Counted from the first letter of the stretch, positions 1-4,673 are shown. The stretch is 7,259 nucleotides of DNA from an uncultured Clostridia bacterium (GCA_937888895.1 CALASV010000410.1:1-7259); one strand, 5' to 3'. The notes: a model not told the origin generated them from the sequence alone. Numbers and translations: made by a program.

Positions 1-87
1 CTTGCGGACGACGCTCTTCAGCTGGGCACCCCAGGTGGTGACGGTCACTTTCAGGTATTCGTTTTCAATGGTAAATTCCTTTGCCAT
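1..87 (-). CDS. Aldose 1-epimerase-like protein, N-terminal 29 codons only (cut by window edge)
   Basis: Read on the minus strand from ATG at 87, this gives MAKEFTIENEYLKVTVTTWG followed by AQLKSVVRK, with no stop before the window edge. The pattern 'IENEYLKVTV.T.GAQLKSV' matches the start of the galactose mutarotase/LacX-type aldose 1-epimerase family, cytoplasmic enzymes that interconvert sugar anomers. A strong ribosome binding site (GGAGG, 96-100) lies 8 bases before the ATG, which supports this start. Only the first beta strands are visible, so catalytic residues cannot be checked. Composition is unlike the rest of the window: bases 1-100 are 53% GC with many GTC, ACC and CTG codons, against 27% GC in bases 101-200. 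This piece therefore probably has a different origin from its neighbour. The family call rests on a short match. Confidence 0.55.
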   Translation of the reverse strand, partial: MAKEFTIENEYLKVTVTTWGAQLKSVVRK

Positions 88-440
88 ATCAGCAGCCTCC
101 CGATAATTGGTAAAAATATCATATAACCACAAATTGAGACAATCATACCTTCAAATAAGTATGGGGATGTATATATAATTTTTATATCATGGTATCCTTC
201 GTTTATAGGTAGTCCTATAAATGTATCATTAATTTTTTCATATTCAGTTAATTTATCATCAACAAAAATTGTAAATCCTTTTTCTTCATATGGGATAGAT
301 AATACAAAATATCCATTCTCTGATACATTTATACCCCCAACTATTTCATCACCCTTTGTTTTCTCTTTATCTATAATATAATTCATTGTATTTTGAAGTG
401 CAGTATCAGAATGATACGCTTTTAATTTAGTGACTGCCAT
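51..440 (-). CDS. Chimeric open reading frame: relaxase start fused to YfhO tail
   Basis: This 129-codon frame begins at ATG 440 (a GTG sits just before it at 443) and lies directly after the stop of the mobC-like gene (TAAGTGATG), with a GGAAAGGATGG ribosome site inside that gene's tail. Upstream translation would therefore be coupled. It does not look like one natural protein. Residues 1 to ~30 resemble a MobA/MobL relaxase N-terminus. Residues ~34-110 resemble the last extracytoplasmic domain of YfhO-family membrane proteins. The final ~19 residues are read out of frame through the epimerase start region. No domain is complete: the relaxase lacks its catalytic histidines and the YfhO part lacks nearly all membrane helices. 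It is most likely a non-functional product of rearrangement, or of an assembly join. Confidence 0.5.
   Translation of the reverse strand: MAVTKLKAYHSDTALQNTMNYIIDKEKTKGDEIVGGINVSENGYFVLSIPYEEKGFTIFVDDKLTEYEKINDTFIGLPINEGYHDIKIIYTSPYLFEGMIVSICGYMIFLPIIGRLLIWQRNLPLKTNT
111..350 (-). pseudogene. YfhO-family membrane protein, C-terminal fragment
   Basis: The translated stretch includes SENGYFVLSIPYEEKGFTIF, then VDDKLTEYEKINDTFIGLPI and NEGYHDIKIIYTSP, and ends in a hydrophobic segment (GMIVSICGYMIFL). This follows the closing domain of YfhO-type proteins, where a '..GY..LSIPYDKGW.V.VDGK' strand pair leads to 'FIGL.L..G.H.I...Y.P' and a final membrane helix. YfhO proteins are multi-spanning membrane proteins of over 800 residues linked to cell-envelope glycosylation; only about 75 residues remain here. 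There is no own start, and the 3' end runs into the GC-rich epimerase leader near base 110, so the last helix is cut short. Fusion to a relaxase start is unnatural for this family. Confidence 0.55.
351..440 (-). pseudogene. MobA/MobL-type relaxase, N-terminal fragment (~30 codons)
   Basis: The frame opens MAVTKLKAYHSDTALQNTMN and continues YIIDKEKT. Relaxases of the MobA/MobL type in Firmicutes plasmids and integrative elements commonly start 'MAVTK...' and, after a short helix, carry '.I.YI.NP.KT'. The position also fits, because relaxase genes usually follow a small ribbon-helix-helix relaxosome gene, and this one starts one codon after the stop of such a gene. The catalytic tyrosine or histidine-triad region is absent because homology stops near residue 30-33, where YfhO-like sequence begins. 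The exact breakpoint is uncertain by a few codons. The remnant could not nick DNA itself, so any transfer would need a relaxase supplied in trans. Confidence 0.55.
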
Positions 441-443
441 CAC

Positions 444-878
444 TTATACACCATCCTTTCCTTTAGATGTCGTAGAAGGAGTGGTTCTTCGTCGTTTATA
501 TCCATGCGTAGATACTTTTTTATATAGTTTCTTACGAACCTCATCATAAAGTTCACTTCGCATTCGAGTAACATAACGCCAAATATCATTACTTGTTGTA
601 TTGATTTGTAGCAATAGTTGTTTCCACTCGATTAGTTCTTGTTCGGATAAAATGCCAGTACGAGAAAACGAAGGTAGAAAAGCATACATCGTTTGCAAGA
701 GTTGGTCTATTTTTTCTACATAATCATCAATATCAGCAAAATCAATCGTAAGTTCTACCGCAGAATGTTTCATTAACATATCTCGAATATATTCGGATAA
801 CGTCATATTTTTTTGTTTCGCTTCTTGTTGTAATCTTTCATATGTATTTTCTTCTACAAAGGTTTGAATTCGTTTCAT
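444..878 (-). CDS. mobC: Ribbon-helix-helix relaxosome accessory protein, MobC-like
   Basis: This is a 144-residue basic protein. Residues 1-38 (MKRIQTFVEENTYERLQQEA and onward to YIRDMLMKHS) form a ribbon-helix-helix pattern: a short beta strand, a helix, a turn 'KNMTLSEYI', and a second helix. Residues ~75-118 are helical with a 'N.IWRYVTRMRSELYDEVRKK' stretch like the C-terminal part of MobC-type mobilisation proteins, and the tail is rich in Lys and Arg. Such proteins bind the origin of transfer and help the relaxase open the nick site. ATG 878 is chosen over ATG 884 because the AGGAG ribosome site directly abuts 884 but sits 6 bases before 878. A truncated relaxase frame follows at once on the same strand, and the candidate oriT lies upstream, the usual arrangement. 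A transcriptional repressor of the same fold is the main alternative. Confidence 0.6.
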   Translation of the reverse strand: MKRIQTFVEENTYERLQQEAKQKNMTLSEYIRDMLMKHSAVELTIDFADIDDYVEKIDQLLQTMYAFLPSFSRTGILSEQELIEWKQLLLQINTTSNDIWRYVTRMRSELYDEVRKKLYKKVSTHGYKRRRTTPSTTSKGKDGV

Positions 879-1000
879 AAGCATCTCCTAATAATAAAAA
901 GTAGAACAGTAGTAATTGAAACCATAAATCGTGTAGTGTTTACGAGCAAAGCGAGTATCATTCCAAGCTTGTGAGGAAGGGTTTGGTTCTCCAACTAGGG

Positions 1001-1043
1001 GAAGGGCGAGAAGCCCTTCGAATCGTATGCCGAGTAGGCATAC
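1001..1043. other. Twin hairpins, candidate origin of transfer (oriT)
   Basis: There are two perfect 7-bp inverted repeats in tandem. GAAGGGC (1001-1007) pairs with GCCCTTC (1013-1019) around the loop GAGAA. GTATGCC (1025-1031) pairs with GGCATAC (1037-1043) around the loop GAGTA. They are separated by 5 bases and share stem length, loop length and a GAG-N-A loop pattern. No U-run follows on either strand, so they are not simple terminators. Their place ~120 bases upstream of a mobC-like gene and a relaxase remnant is where oriT normally sits. I cannot identify a nick site, so the oriT call is inference. Confidence 0.4.
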
Positions 1044-1420
1044 TGTGGTTCAAGAGTCTAAAAAAAGCTATCCTCTGTTCTCTTGCAGAAAGAAAAGGTT
1101 GTAAACTGACATAATTCACTCAAAGAGATGGAAAAAAGTTGAGGTAAAATTATATTGCAGAAACAAAAAAGAAAGCGTTCTGTTCGGAATAGGATACAGG
1201 ATTTTCACAAATAGCTACCGATAGTTTTTGTTATTTCTAAGCTACATTGTAAAGCTAGAAGTATTCTTTGCTTTTATTACCAACATCAGTCCCAAAAGAG
1301 AAAGATACTATAGCGTATGACAAAAGTAGAGTTCATAACTATGTTACATAAGGAATTGTAATAAGAAAAATGCAAGAAAAACTACGATAGGAAGTTTCTA
1401 TTGCAACTGATATAAGATAT

Positions 1421-1461
1421 AAAAAAAAGAGAAAATTTTAGAAAAAAAGAGAAGATTTTTT
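1421..1461 (+). repeat. Imperfect 20-bp direct repeat of A-tracts (probable bent DNA)
   Basis: The unit A8-GAGAAAATTTT (1421-1439) is followed by A7-GAGAAGATTTTTT (1442-1461), with matching GAG cores at 1429 and 1449, a period of 20 bases. Spacing near two helical turns puts the A-tracts on one face, which predicts intrinsic curvature. It lies ~85 bases upstream of the parR-like start and could act as an upstream promoter element or as part of a protein-binding centromere. Confidence 0.35.
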
Positions 1462-1496
1462 GTGAAAAAGAAAAAATAGCAACCTATTCTACCGAC

Positions 1497-1525
1497 AGGG
1501 ATAGAAATTATTAGTTTCTATCTCT
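1497..1525 (+). promoter_or_regulatory. Inverted repeat just before parR-like gene, possible operator or leader hairpin
   Basis: AGGGATAGAAA (1497-1507) and TTTCTATCTCT (1515-1525) form a stem of 10 Watson-Crick pairs and one G-T around a 7-base loop TTATTAG. The repeat ends 7 bases before the GGGAGG ribosome site at 1532-1537. ParR-type proteins often repress their own operon, so this may be an operator; as RNA it could limit ribosome access. A weak -10-like TATTCT lies at 1485-1490, with a poor TTGTGA 19 bases before it, so the promoter itself is not clear. Confidence 0.35.
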
Positions 1526-1544
1526 ATGGATGGGAGGTGGGCAA

Positions 1545-2066
1545 TTGAAAAAAGTGATTTATTTAAATTATGATTTATCAAAACAAGAAGAATTGCAATG
1601 TTATCAGTTTTTAGAAAGTTTAGGTAGGTCAAAAAAATCATTCATCAATACGTTATTAAGAAGTTCTGGACTATTAAGGAATTATCCACAACAGTATGTA
1701 GTCATTGAGAAAACAAAACAAGGAAATGAGAAACAAAAGAAACGAGTTCAAGCAGAAGAAACGCAAGGAATAAACTCGCGACAAGTACCAGCACAAATAG
1801 AAAAATCTGTGCCAATAGCAGCACCAACATTGGAAGCAGAAGAATCTAAAGATATGGTATTATTTTCTCAAGAACAGAAAGACAATATTGTTGTATCAAG
1901 TCAACAACGATATGCTGTATTTACTTTAGAACAACAAAAAGAAATAGAACAGCTAGGCTTAGATATCGATTCTCTTTCTGATATTCAGTGGAAGGATATG
2001 GTGGATAGTGTAAAAGATGGTGTATCGATAAAAGTAGCATTTAGAAGTGCTCAATTTATATCGTGA
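1545..2066 (+). CDS. parR: ParR-like centromere-binding adaptor protein
   Basis: This is a 173-residue protein starting at TTG 1545. The ribosome site GGGAGG (1532-1537) lies 7 bases before that codon, while the in-frame ATG at 1530 would overlap the site. Residues 1-42 (MKKVIYLNYDLSKQEELQCY, then QFLESLGRSKKSFINTLL) match the ParR-type ribbon-helix-helix: strand 'K.IYLN.D', helix 'ELQCYQFLESL', turn 'GRSKKSF' and helix 'INTLLRS'. A Glu/Gln-rich linker (about 55-110) with low sequence complexity follows, then a C-terminal segment (~125-173). In known systems ParR binds the parC site with its N-terminus and docks on ParM filaments with its C-terminus. The ParM-like gene starts 16 bases downstream, which strongly supports the role. 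The order parR then parM is reversed relative to plasmid R1. The C-terminal ParM-contact region is not recognisable by motif. Confidence 0.65.
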   Translation: MKKVIYLNYDLSKQEELQCYQFLESLGRSKKSFINTLLRSSGLLRNYPQQYVVIEKTKQGNEKQKKRVQAEETQGINSRQVPAQIEKSVPIAAPTLEAEESKDMVLFSQEQKDNIVVSSQQRYAVFTLEQQKEIEQLGLDIDSLSDIQWKDMVDSVKDGVSIKVAFRSAQFIS

Positions 2067-2082
2067 CAAGGAGGAGTTTACA

Positions 2083-3021
2083 ATGAACCGAACAATCGCA
2101 GTGGATACAGGAAAATTTGCTACAAAGGCACTGATGAGAAGAACAGATGGAACAGAGAGATTTCTATCTTTTCGAACAAAGATGCAGGAAACTAGGAAAA
2201 CCGAAGTAAAAGGAAAAAGTTTTATTGTAGAGTATAAAAATAAACGATATTTACTTGGAGAACAAGCAGAAGTGATTTCTTCTAAAACAACGAAAGCAGA
2301 AGAAATGCATCGAATTGCAACCTATACAGCATTAGCACAATTGGCCGATTCTGGAGATAATATTGTGGTTGTACTAGGATGTCCTCTTTCTGTATATGAA
2401 AATGCAGAAAGCAAACGACAGTATAAAGAATATATGTTTCCAGAACGACAAATTCATATTAAAGTGAATGACACAACAAAACATTTGAATATAACCAGTG
2501 TGATTGTTTTGCCAGAGAGTTCAGGTGTTATTTACTTAGAACAAGAATTATGTGAGAAATCAGTAGTAGGTATTATCGACATTGGTGGCTTAAATGTAAA
2601 TTGTTGTGTTTATAATAAGACAGTTCCAGTACTTCCAACGTTATATACAGATAATCTTGGCTCGAACGTATTATTACAAGAATTGAAAAACGCATTAGCA
2701 ATTAAGTATAATGAGGATATTCCTGATTGGATGATGGAAGATGTATTAACACAAGGATATTTAACGGATAATATGTCTTTGGATGGAGTCCGTGTTGGTT
2801 CTAGGGAATTTATTCGAGAGTTTAAGCAGAATCATATTCATAAGATTATTCAGAAATGCGAAGCGAATCATTGGAATTTAAGGACCACTCGTTTGATTTT
2901 TAGTGGTGGTACTTCCGAATTATTGAAAGAGGAAATAAAAACATTATTACCTGGAGCAACGATTCTTGCTGAACCAGCAAAGGCAAATGTGAGAGGTTTC
3001 TTAAAGGCTGTGATAGAGTAA
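2083..3021 (+). CDS. parM: ParM/StbA-type actin-like plasmid segregation ATPase
   Basis: This is a 312-residue cytoplasmic filament-forming ATPase that pushes or pulls DNA copies apart during segregation. Actin-fold nucleotide motifs appear in order: phosphate-1 'IAVDTGKFATKAL' (residues 5-17, Asp8), a ParM-like 'VLPESSG' (142-148), phosphate-2 'VVGIIDIGG' (161-169, Asp166) and the adenosine motif 'LIFSGGTSELL' (271-281). Length fits the family (about 300-330). ATG 2083 is chosen because AAGGAGG (2068-2074) sits 8 bases upstream; the in-frame ATG at 2047 lies inside the parR-like gene with no ribosome site. The gene directly follows the ParR-like adaptor and is followed by a terminator, so the two form one operon. 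It could serve a plasmid or an integrative element; no replication gene is present to decide. All core motifs look intact, so it is probably functional. Confidence 0.85.
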   Translation: MNRTIAVDTGKFATKALMRRTDGTERFLSFRTKMQETRKTEVKGKSFIVEYKNKRYLLGEQAEVISSKTTKAEEMHRIATYTALAQLADSGDNIVVVLGCPLSVYENAESKRQYKEYMFPERQIHIKVNDTTKHLNITSVIVLPESSGVIYLEQELCEKSVVGIIDIGGLNVNCCVYNKTVPVLPTLYTDNLGSNVLLQELKNALAIKYNEDIPDWMMEDVLTQGYLTDNMSLDGVRVGSREFIREFKQNHIHKIIQKCEANHWNLRTTRLIFSGGTSELLKEEIKTLLPGATILAEPAKANVRGFLKAVIE

Positions 3022-3037
3022 AGGGAAACCGTAGACA

Positions 3038-3129
3038 GGCGAGGACGGGAGAATGAGGAGCGTTTACACCGTAGGCGGAGTTCCAGCGACGCCATAGGGT
3101 GTGCTCCGAGCTTTTTTTCCGTCCTCGCC
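3038..3129 (+). terminator. Intrinsic terminator of parRM nested in a 92-base folded element
   Basis: The inner stem uses GGAGC (3057-3061) with GCTCC (3103-3107), ACACC (3066-3070) with GGTGT (3098-3102), and GGCG (3074-3077) with CGCC (3090-3093). It is followed within 4 bases by seven T residues (3112-3118), the form of a rho-independent terminator on the plus strand 36 bases after the parM stop. An outer 11-bp perfect stem, GGCGAGGACGG (3038-3048) with CCGTCCTCGCC (3119-3129), can extend inward through the T-run by pairing with GAGAA. That outer pairing competes with a free U-tract, so the element could be more than a simple terminator. Confidence 0.55.
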
Positions 3130-3186
3130 GTAAGGAATGATGTCAATCGGATACTCGTAATCCACTTCGCTACTTACTCGTAACTA

Positions 3187-3252
3187 AATCAAATAAGTCC
3201 CTTACCCACCACTTAGTGCTTTGCACACTAGAAGTGGGGGACTTATTTGATT
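3187..3252. repeat. Long palindrome, 15-bp perfect arms; possible bidirectional terminator or mobile-element relic
   Basis: AATCAAATAAGTCCC (3187-3201) is the exact reverse complement of 3238-3252. Inside it, CCACTT (3209-3214) faces AAGTGG (3232-3237), and AGTG (3215-3218) faces CACT (3226-3229) to extend the stem. It sits between the ends of convergent parM and cotJC, where a bidirectional terminator would be expected, although no long T-run follows. The 'CCCCCACTTCTAG' style of the stem is reminiscent of hairpin ends of IS200/IS605-family elements, but no transposase is present, so a transposase-less palindromic relic is only a possibility. Confidence 0.5.
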
Positions 3253-3263
3253 CGGTTAAACTC

Positions 3264-3311
3264 GCGAAATCCTACAGATTTTGCTCACTAAGAAATTACT
3301 ATGCAATTTCT
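3264..3311. repeat. Two small hairpins beside the end of cotJC
   Basis: GCGAAATC (3264-3271) pairs with GATTTTGC (3277-3284) with one G-T pair around the loop CTACA. AGAAATT (3291-3297) pairs with AATTTCT (3305-3311) around a 7-base loop. Together with the palindrome at 3187-3252 they give three hairpins in a row downstream of the cotJC stop codon. They may belong to the same repeat element or help stabilise the 3' end of the cotJ transcript. Confidence 0.35.
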
Positions 3312-3318
3312 CAAATTC

Positions 3319-3915
3319 TTATTTATCAAAGGCTGGATTAATTGCATAAAAATTTTTAGAATTTAAATTTTCCTGTACTGTACGAAGTGCTTCACCAAAT
3401 CTTTGAAAGTGAACGATTTCTCTTTCTCTTAAAAAACGAATTGGGTCACATACTTCCGAATCATGCACTAAACGTAAAATATTATCATACGTTGTTCTCG
3501 CTTTTTGCTCTGCTGCCAAATCTTCATGTAAGTCAGTAATCGGGTCACCCTTAGACTGAAAATAAGTCGCTGTAAACGGTGCTCCACTTGCTGCCTGAGG
3601 ATACATTCCAAGTGTATGGTCTACATAATAATTCGCAAAAGGAGTGCCCTCAATCTGTTCAGGGGTTAAATTTCTAGTAAGTTGGTGAACAATCGTTGCA
3701 ATAATTTCTTCGTGTGCCATTTCTTCCGTTCCAATATCAGTTAATAATCCTGCTACATTTGCATAAGGCATAGAATATCTTTGTGATAAATAACGACTTG
3801 CTGCAGCTTTTTCTCCATCTGGTCCACCAAACTGTGACAAAATCACCATAGCAAGTTTCGGATTTGTTGTTTTAATATTTACTGGATATTGCAATCTTTT
3901 TTCATAACTCCACAT
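3319..3915 (-). CDS. cotJC: Spore coat protein CotJC, manganese catalase family
   Basis: This is a 198-residue protein, close to the ~190-residue CotJC family size, starting MWSYEKRLQYPVNIKTTNPK. The non-haem dimanganese catalase ligands are all visible by motif: Glu35 in 'GPDGEKAA', Glu65 and His68 in 'GTEEMAHEEI', Glu136 in 'LAAEQKAR' and His169 in 'REREIVHFQRFGE'. This suggests a real metal centre able to break down hydrogen peroxide, laid down in the spore coat by the mother cell. The ribosome site AGGAGGT (3921-3927) overlaps the cotJB stop codon and lies 5 bases before ATG 3915, so the two are tightly coupled. It is the last gene of the cotJABC operon and ends next to the hairpin-rich interval. 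Family known, start and frame clear; catalytic activity is inferred from the ligands. Confidence 0.93.
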   Translation of the reverse strand: MWSYEKRLQYPVNIKTTNPKLAMVILSQFGGPDGEKAAASRYLSQRYSMPYANVAGLLTDIGTEEMAHEEIIATIVHQLTRNLTPEQIEGTPFANYYVDHTLGMYPQAASGAPFTATYFQSKGDPITDLHEDLAAEQKARTTYDNILRLVHDSEVCDPIRFLREREIVHFQRFGEALRTVQENLNSKNFYAINPAFDK

Positions 3916-3925
3916 ATACTACCTC

Positions 3926-4177
3926 CTAATTTTGCCATGGCCAAGGTCCACACACCCATTTCCATTCACTACAATCTACATTACCATAAGAACAGATTGG
4001 TCCAAACTGAGTTTCATATTCATCTACTGCAATTCTTCTCTGTCTTTGAATTTCATCATAATATAGCAATGCTTCTCTACAGTCTGGATGTGTATCTAAG
4101 AATAGTCTAAGCTCATCCATAGCAAAACTTAATTCTGTAATTTTCATCATTAACGGATTATTACACATAGTAGCCAT
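3926..4177 (-). CDS. cotJB: Spore coat protein CotJB
   Basis: This is an 83-residue protein with the CotJB layout: a helical front part 'LMMKITELSFAMDELRLFLD' (9-28), 'HPDCREALLYYDEIQRQRRI' (30-49), 'Y...FGP' (residues 54-60), and the closing 'WKWVCGPWPWQN', close to the family's 'W...PWPWE' end. CotJB is a small coat component made with CotJA and CotJC, with no known enzyme activity. The ATG at 4177 lies one base after the cotJA stop codon, and its AAGGAG ribosome site is inside the cotJA tail, so translation of the pair is coupled. It has three Cys residues (at ~5, 33 and 62) plus the one near the C-terminus, which is modest beside CotJA. Confidence 0.9.
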   Translation of the reverse strand: MATMCNNPLMMKITELSFAMDELRLFLDTHPDCREALLYYDEIQRQRRIAVDEYETQFGPICSYGNVDCSEWKWVCGPWPWQN

Positions 4178-4178
4178 T

Positions 4179-4625
4179 CTAGTTACATCTCCTTCCCTTA
4201 AAATCCAAATCTAAATCTCTAAATATTGTTCCACTTCTTAATGCTTGTGATAAAGAATACAAATTTTCATATGGTTGCCATGGCACATAAGCCATTGCTA
4301 ATGCCATATTTTGTAATACTGTTTCCTTATTACAAGTATCCAAACAACCAGAGCAACCAGAAATCACAACTCCAGAACTAGTATTATCGAAACATTCATT
4401 ACAACCATCATTACATACATTACAATCTTCTACACATGAATTACAATTTTCCGAACAAGTTGAGGCAGTATCAATACATGGACTACATACTTCTGGACAA
4501 GGCATAGGAATCGGAGCACACACTCCTACACCACCAGGTCTACCAATCGGACGTCCCATTGGACGATTTCCAAAAGGAGGCATCGGTGGTGTAATACATC
4601 TATTATTTTGTCTATTTGAATTCAT
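4179..4625 (-). CDS. cotJA: Spore coat protein CotJA with cysteine-rich N-terminal extension
   Basis: The protein has 148 residues from ATG 4625, chosen because AGAAAGGAA (4631-4639) sits just upstream; the in-frame ATG at 4649 has no ribosome site. Residues ~104-145 are the conserved CotJA core ('MALAMAYVPWQPYENLYSLS' then 'QALRSGTIFRDLDLDFKG'). Before it lies an extension of ~100 residues. Residues 12-45 are Pro/Gly/Arg/Met-rich ('GNRPMGRPIGRPGG'). Residues 36-98 are packed with Cys, giving 16 Cys in the whole protein at positions 10, 36, 43, 47, 50, 57, 61, 64, 68, 71, 75, 78, 91, 94, 98 and 147. Residues 57-78 follow a strict heptad pattern. B. subtilis CotJA is much shorter (about 80 residues). 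The extension may crosslink the coat by disulphides or bind metal for the CotJC partner; that is inference. Confidence 0.88.
   Translation of the reverse strand: MNSNRQNNRCITPPMPPFGNRPMGRPIGRPGGVGVCAPIPMPCPEVCSPCIDTASTCSENCNSCVEDCNVCNDGCNECFDNTSSGVVISGCSGCLDTCNKETVLQNMALAMAYVPWQPYENLYSLSQALRSGTIFRDLDLDFKGRRCN
4395..4457 (-). repeat. Three tandem 21-bp units encoding a Cys-x3-Cys-Asn-x heptad
   Basis: Inside cotJA, three consecutive 21-base units encode CSENCNS, CVEDCNV and CNDGCNE (residues 57-77), followed by a further Cys at 78. Every unit has Cys at positions 1 and 5 and Asn at position 6, and all six Cys codons are TGT. The in-frame repetition suggests growth by tandem duplication. Confidence 0.8.
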
Positions 4626-4643
4626 AAAAATTCCTTTCTGTTC

Positions 4644-4673
4644 ATACAATGTTTTATTATTACATTCTATGAA
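4644..4673 (-). promoter_or_regulatory. Weak candidate sporulation promoter before cotJA
   Basis: On the minus strand, TTCATAGA (4666-4673) and CATTGTAT (4644-4651) are 14 bases apart. They partly resemble the sigma-E -35 (TCATATT) and -10 (CATACAAT) boxes, with five matches in each. In B. subtilis cotJ is driven by sigma-E in the mother cell. The predicted transcript start (~4637) would fall in the ribosome site, leaving a very short leader, so the true promoter may lie elsewhere or transcription may come from dinG. Confidence 0.25.

Larger units (their letters stand above)
885..1529. other. Non-coding control region between divergent mobC-like and parR-like genes
   Basis: This 645-base stretch has no convincing gene in any frame. 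Bases ~930-1060 are more GC-rich and contain two adjacent hairpins (annotated separately as a candidate oriT). Bases 1061-1500 are strongly A-rich on the plus strand, with short repeated motifs: TTGCAGAAA at 1083 and 1155, and CTACCGATAG-like words at 1215, 1382 and 1489. There is also a phased A-tract pair at 1421-1461 and a hairpin just before the parR-like gene. By analogy with ParM-type plasmids, the centromere (parC) bound by the ParR-like protein should lie near its operon, so it is probably here. I see no clear set of evenly spaced iterons. Confidence 0.5.
3022..3318. other. Gene-free interval dense in inverted repeats between parM and cotJC
   Basis: No gene is visible in this 297-base stretch where the two convergent units meet. 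It contains a folded block with a terminator (3038-3129), a quieter spacer (3130-3186) in which TACTCGTAA occurs at 3152-3160 and 3175-3183, a long palindrome (3187-3252) and two smaller hairpins (3264-3311). Local GC is high around 3030-3130 compared with both flanks. This interval is the likely border between the mobile-element genes and the chromosomal spore-coat operon. Confidence 0.6.

Noticed and set aside
885..960. Promoter for mobC such as TTGCTC-N17-TATGGT on the minus strand
   Set aside because: Only three and four of six bases match the consensus hexamers, too weak to list as a feature.
885..1529. Possible CRISPR array or tRNA in the non-coding region
   Set aside because: No regularly spaced repeat of 24-37 bases and no cloverleaf or CCA-ended stem was seen.
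2868..3146. 92-codon minus-strand frame across the end of parM
   Set aside because: It overlaps the well-supported ParM adenosine-motif region antisense and the terminator fold; no family resemblance and no ribosome site noticed.
3889..4110. 73-codon plus-strand frame opposite cotJB
   Set aside because: Antisense to clear CotJB and CotJC coding sequence, with a composition typical of a shadow frame.
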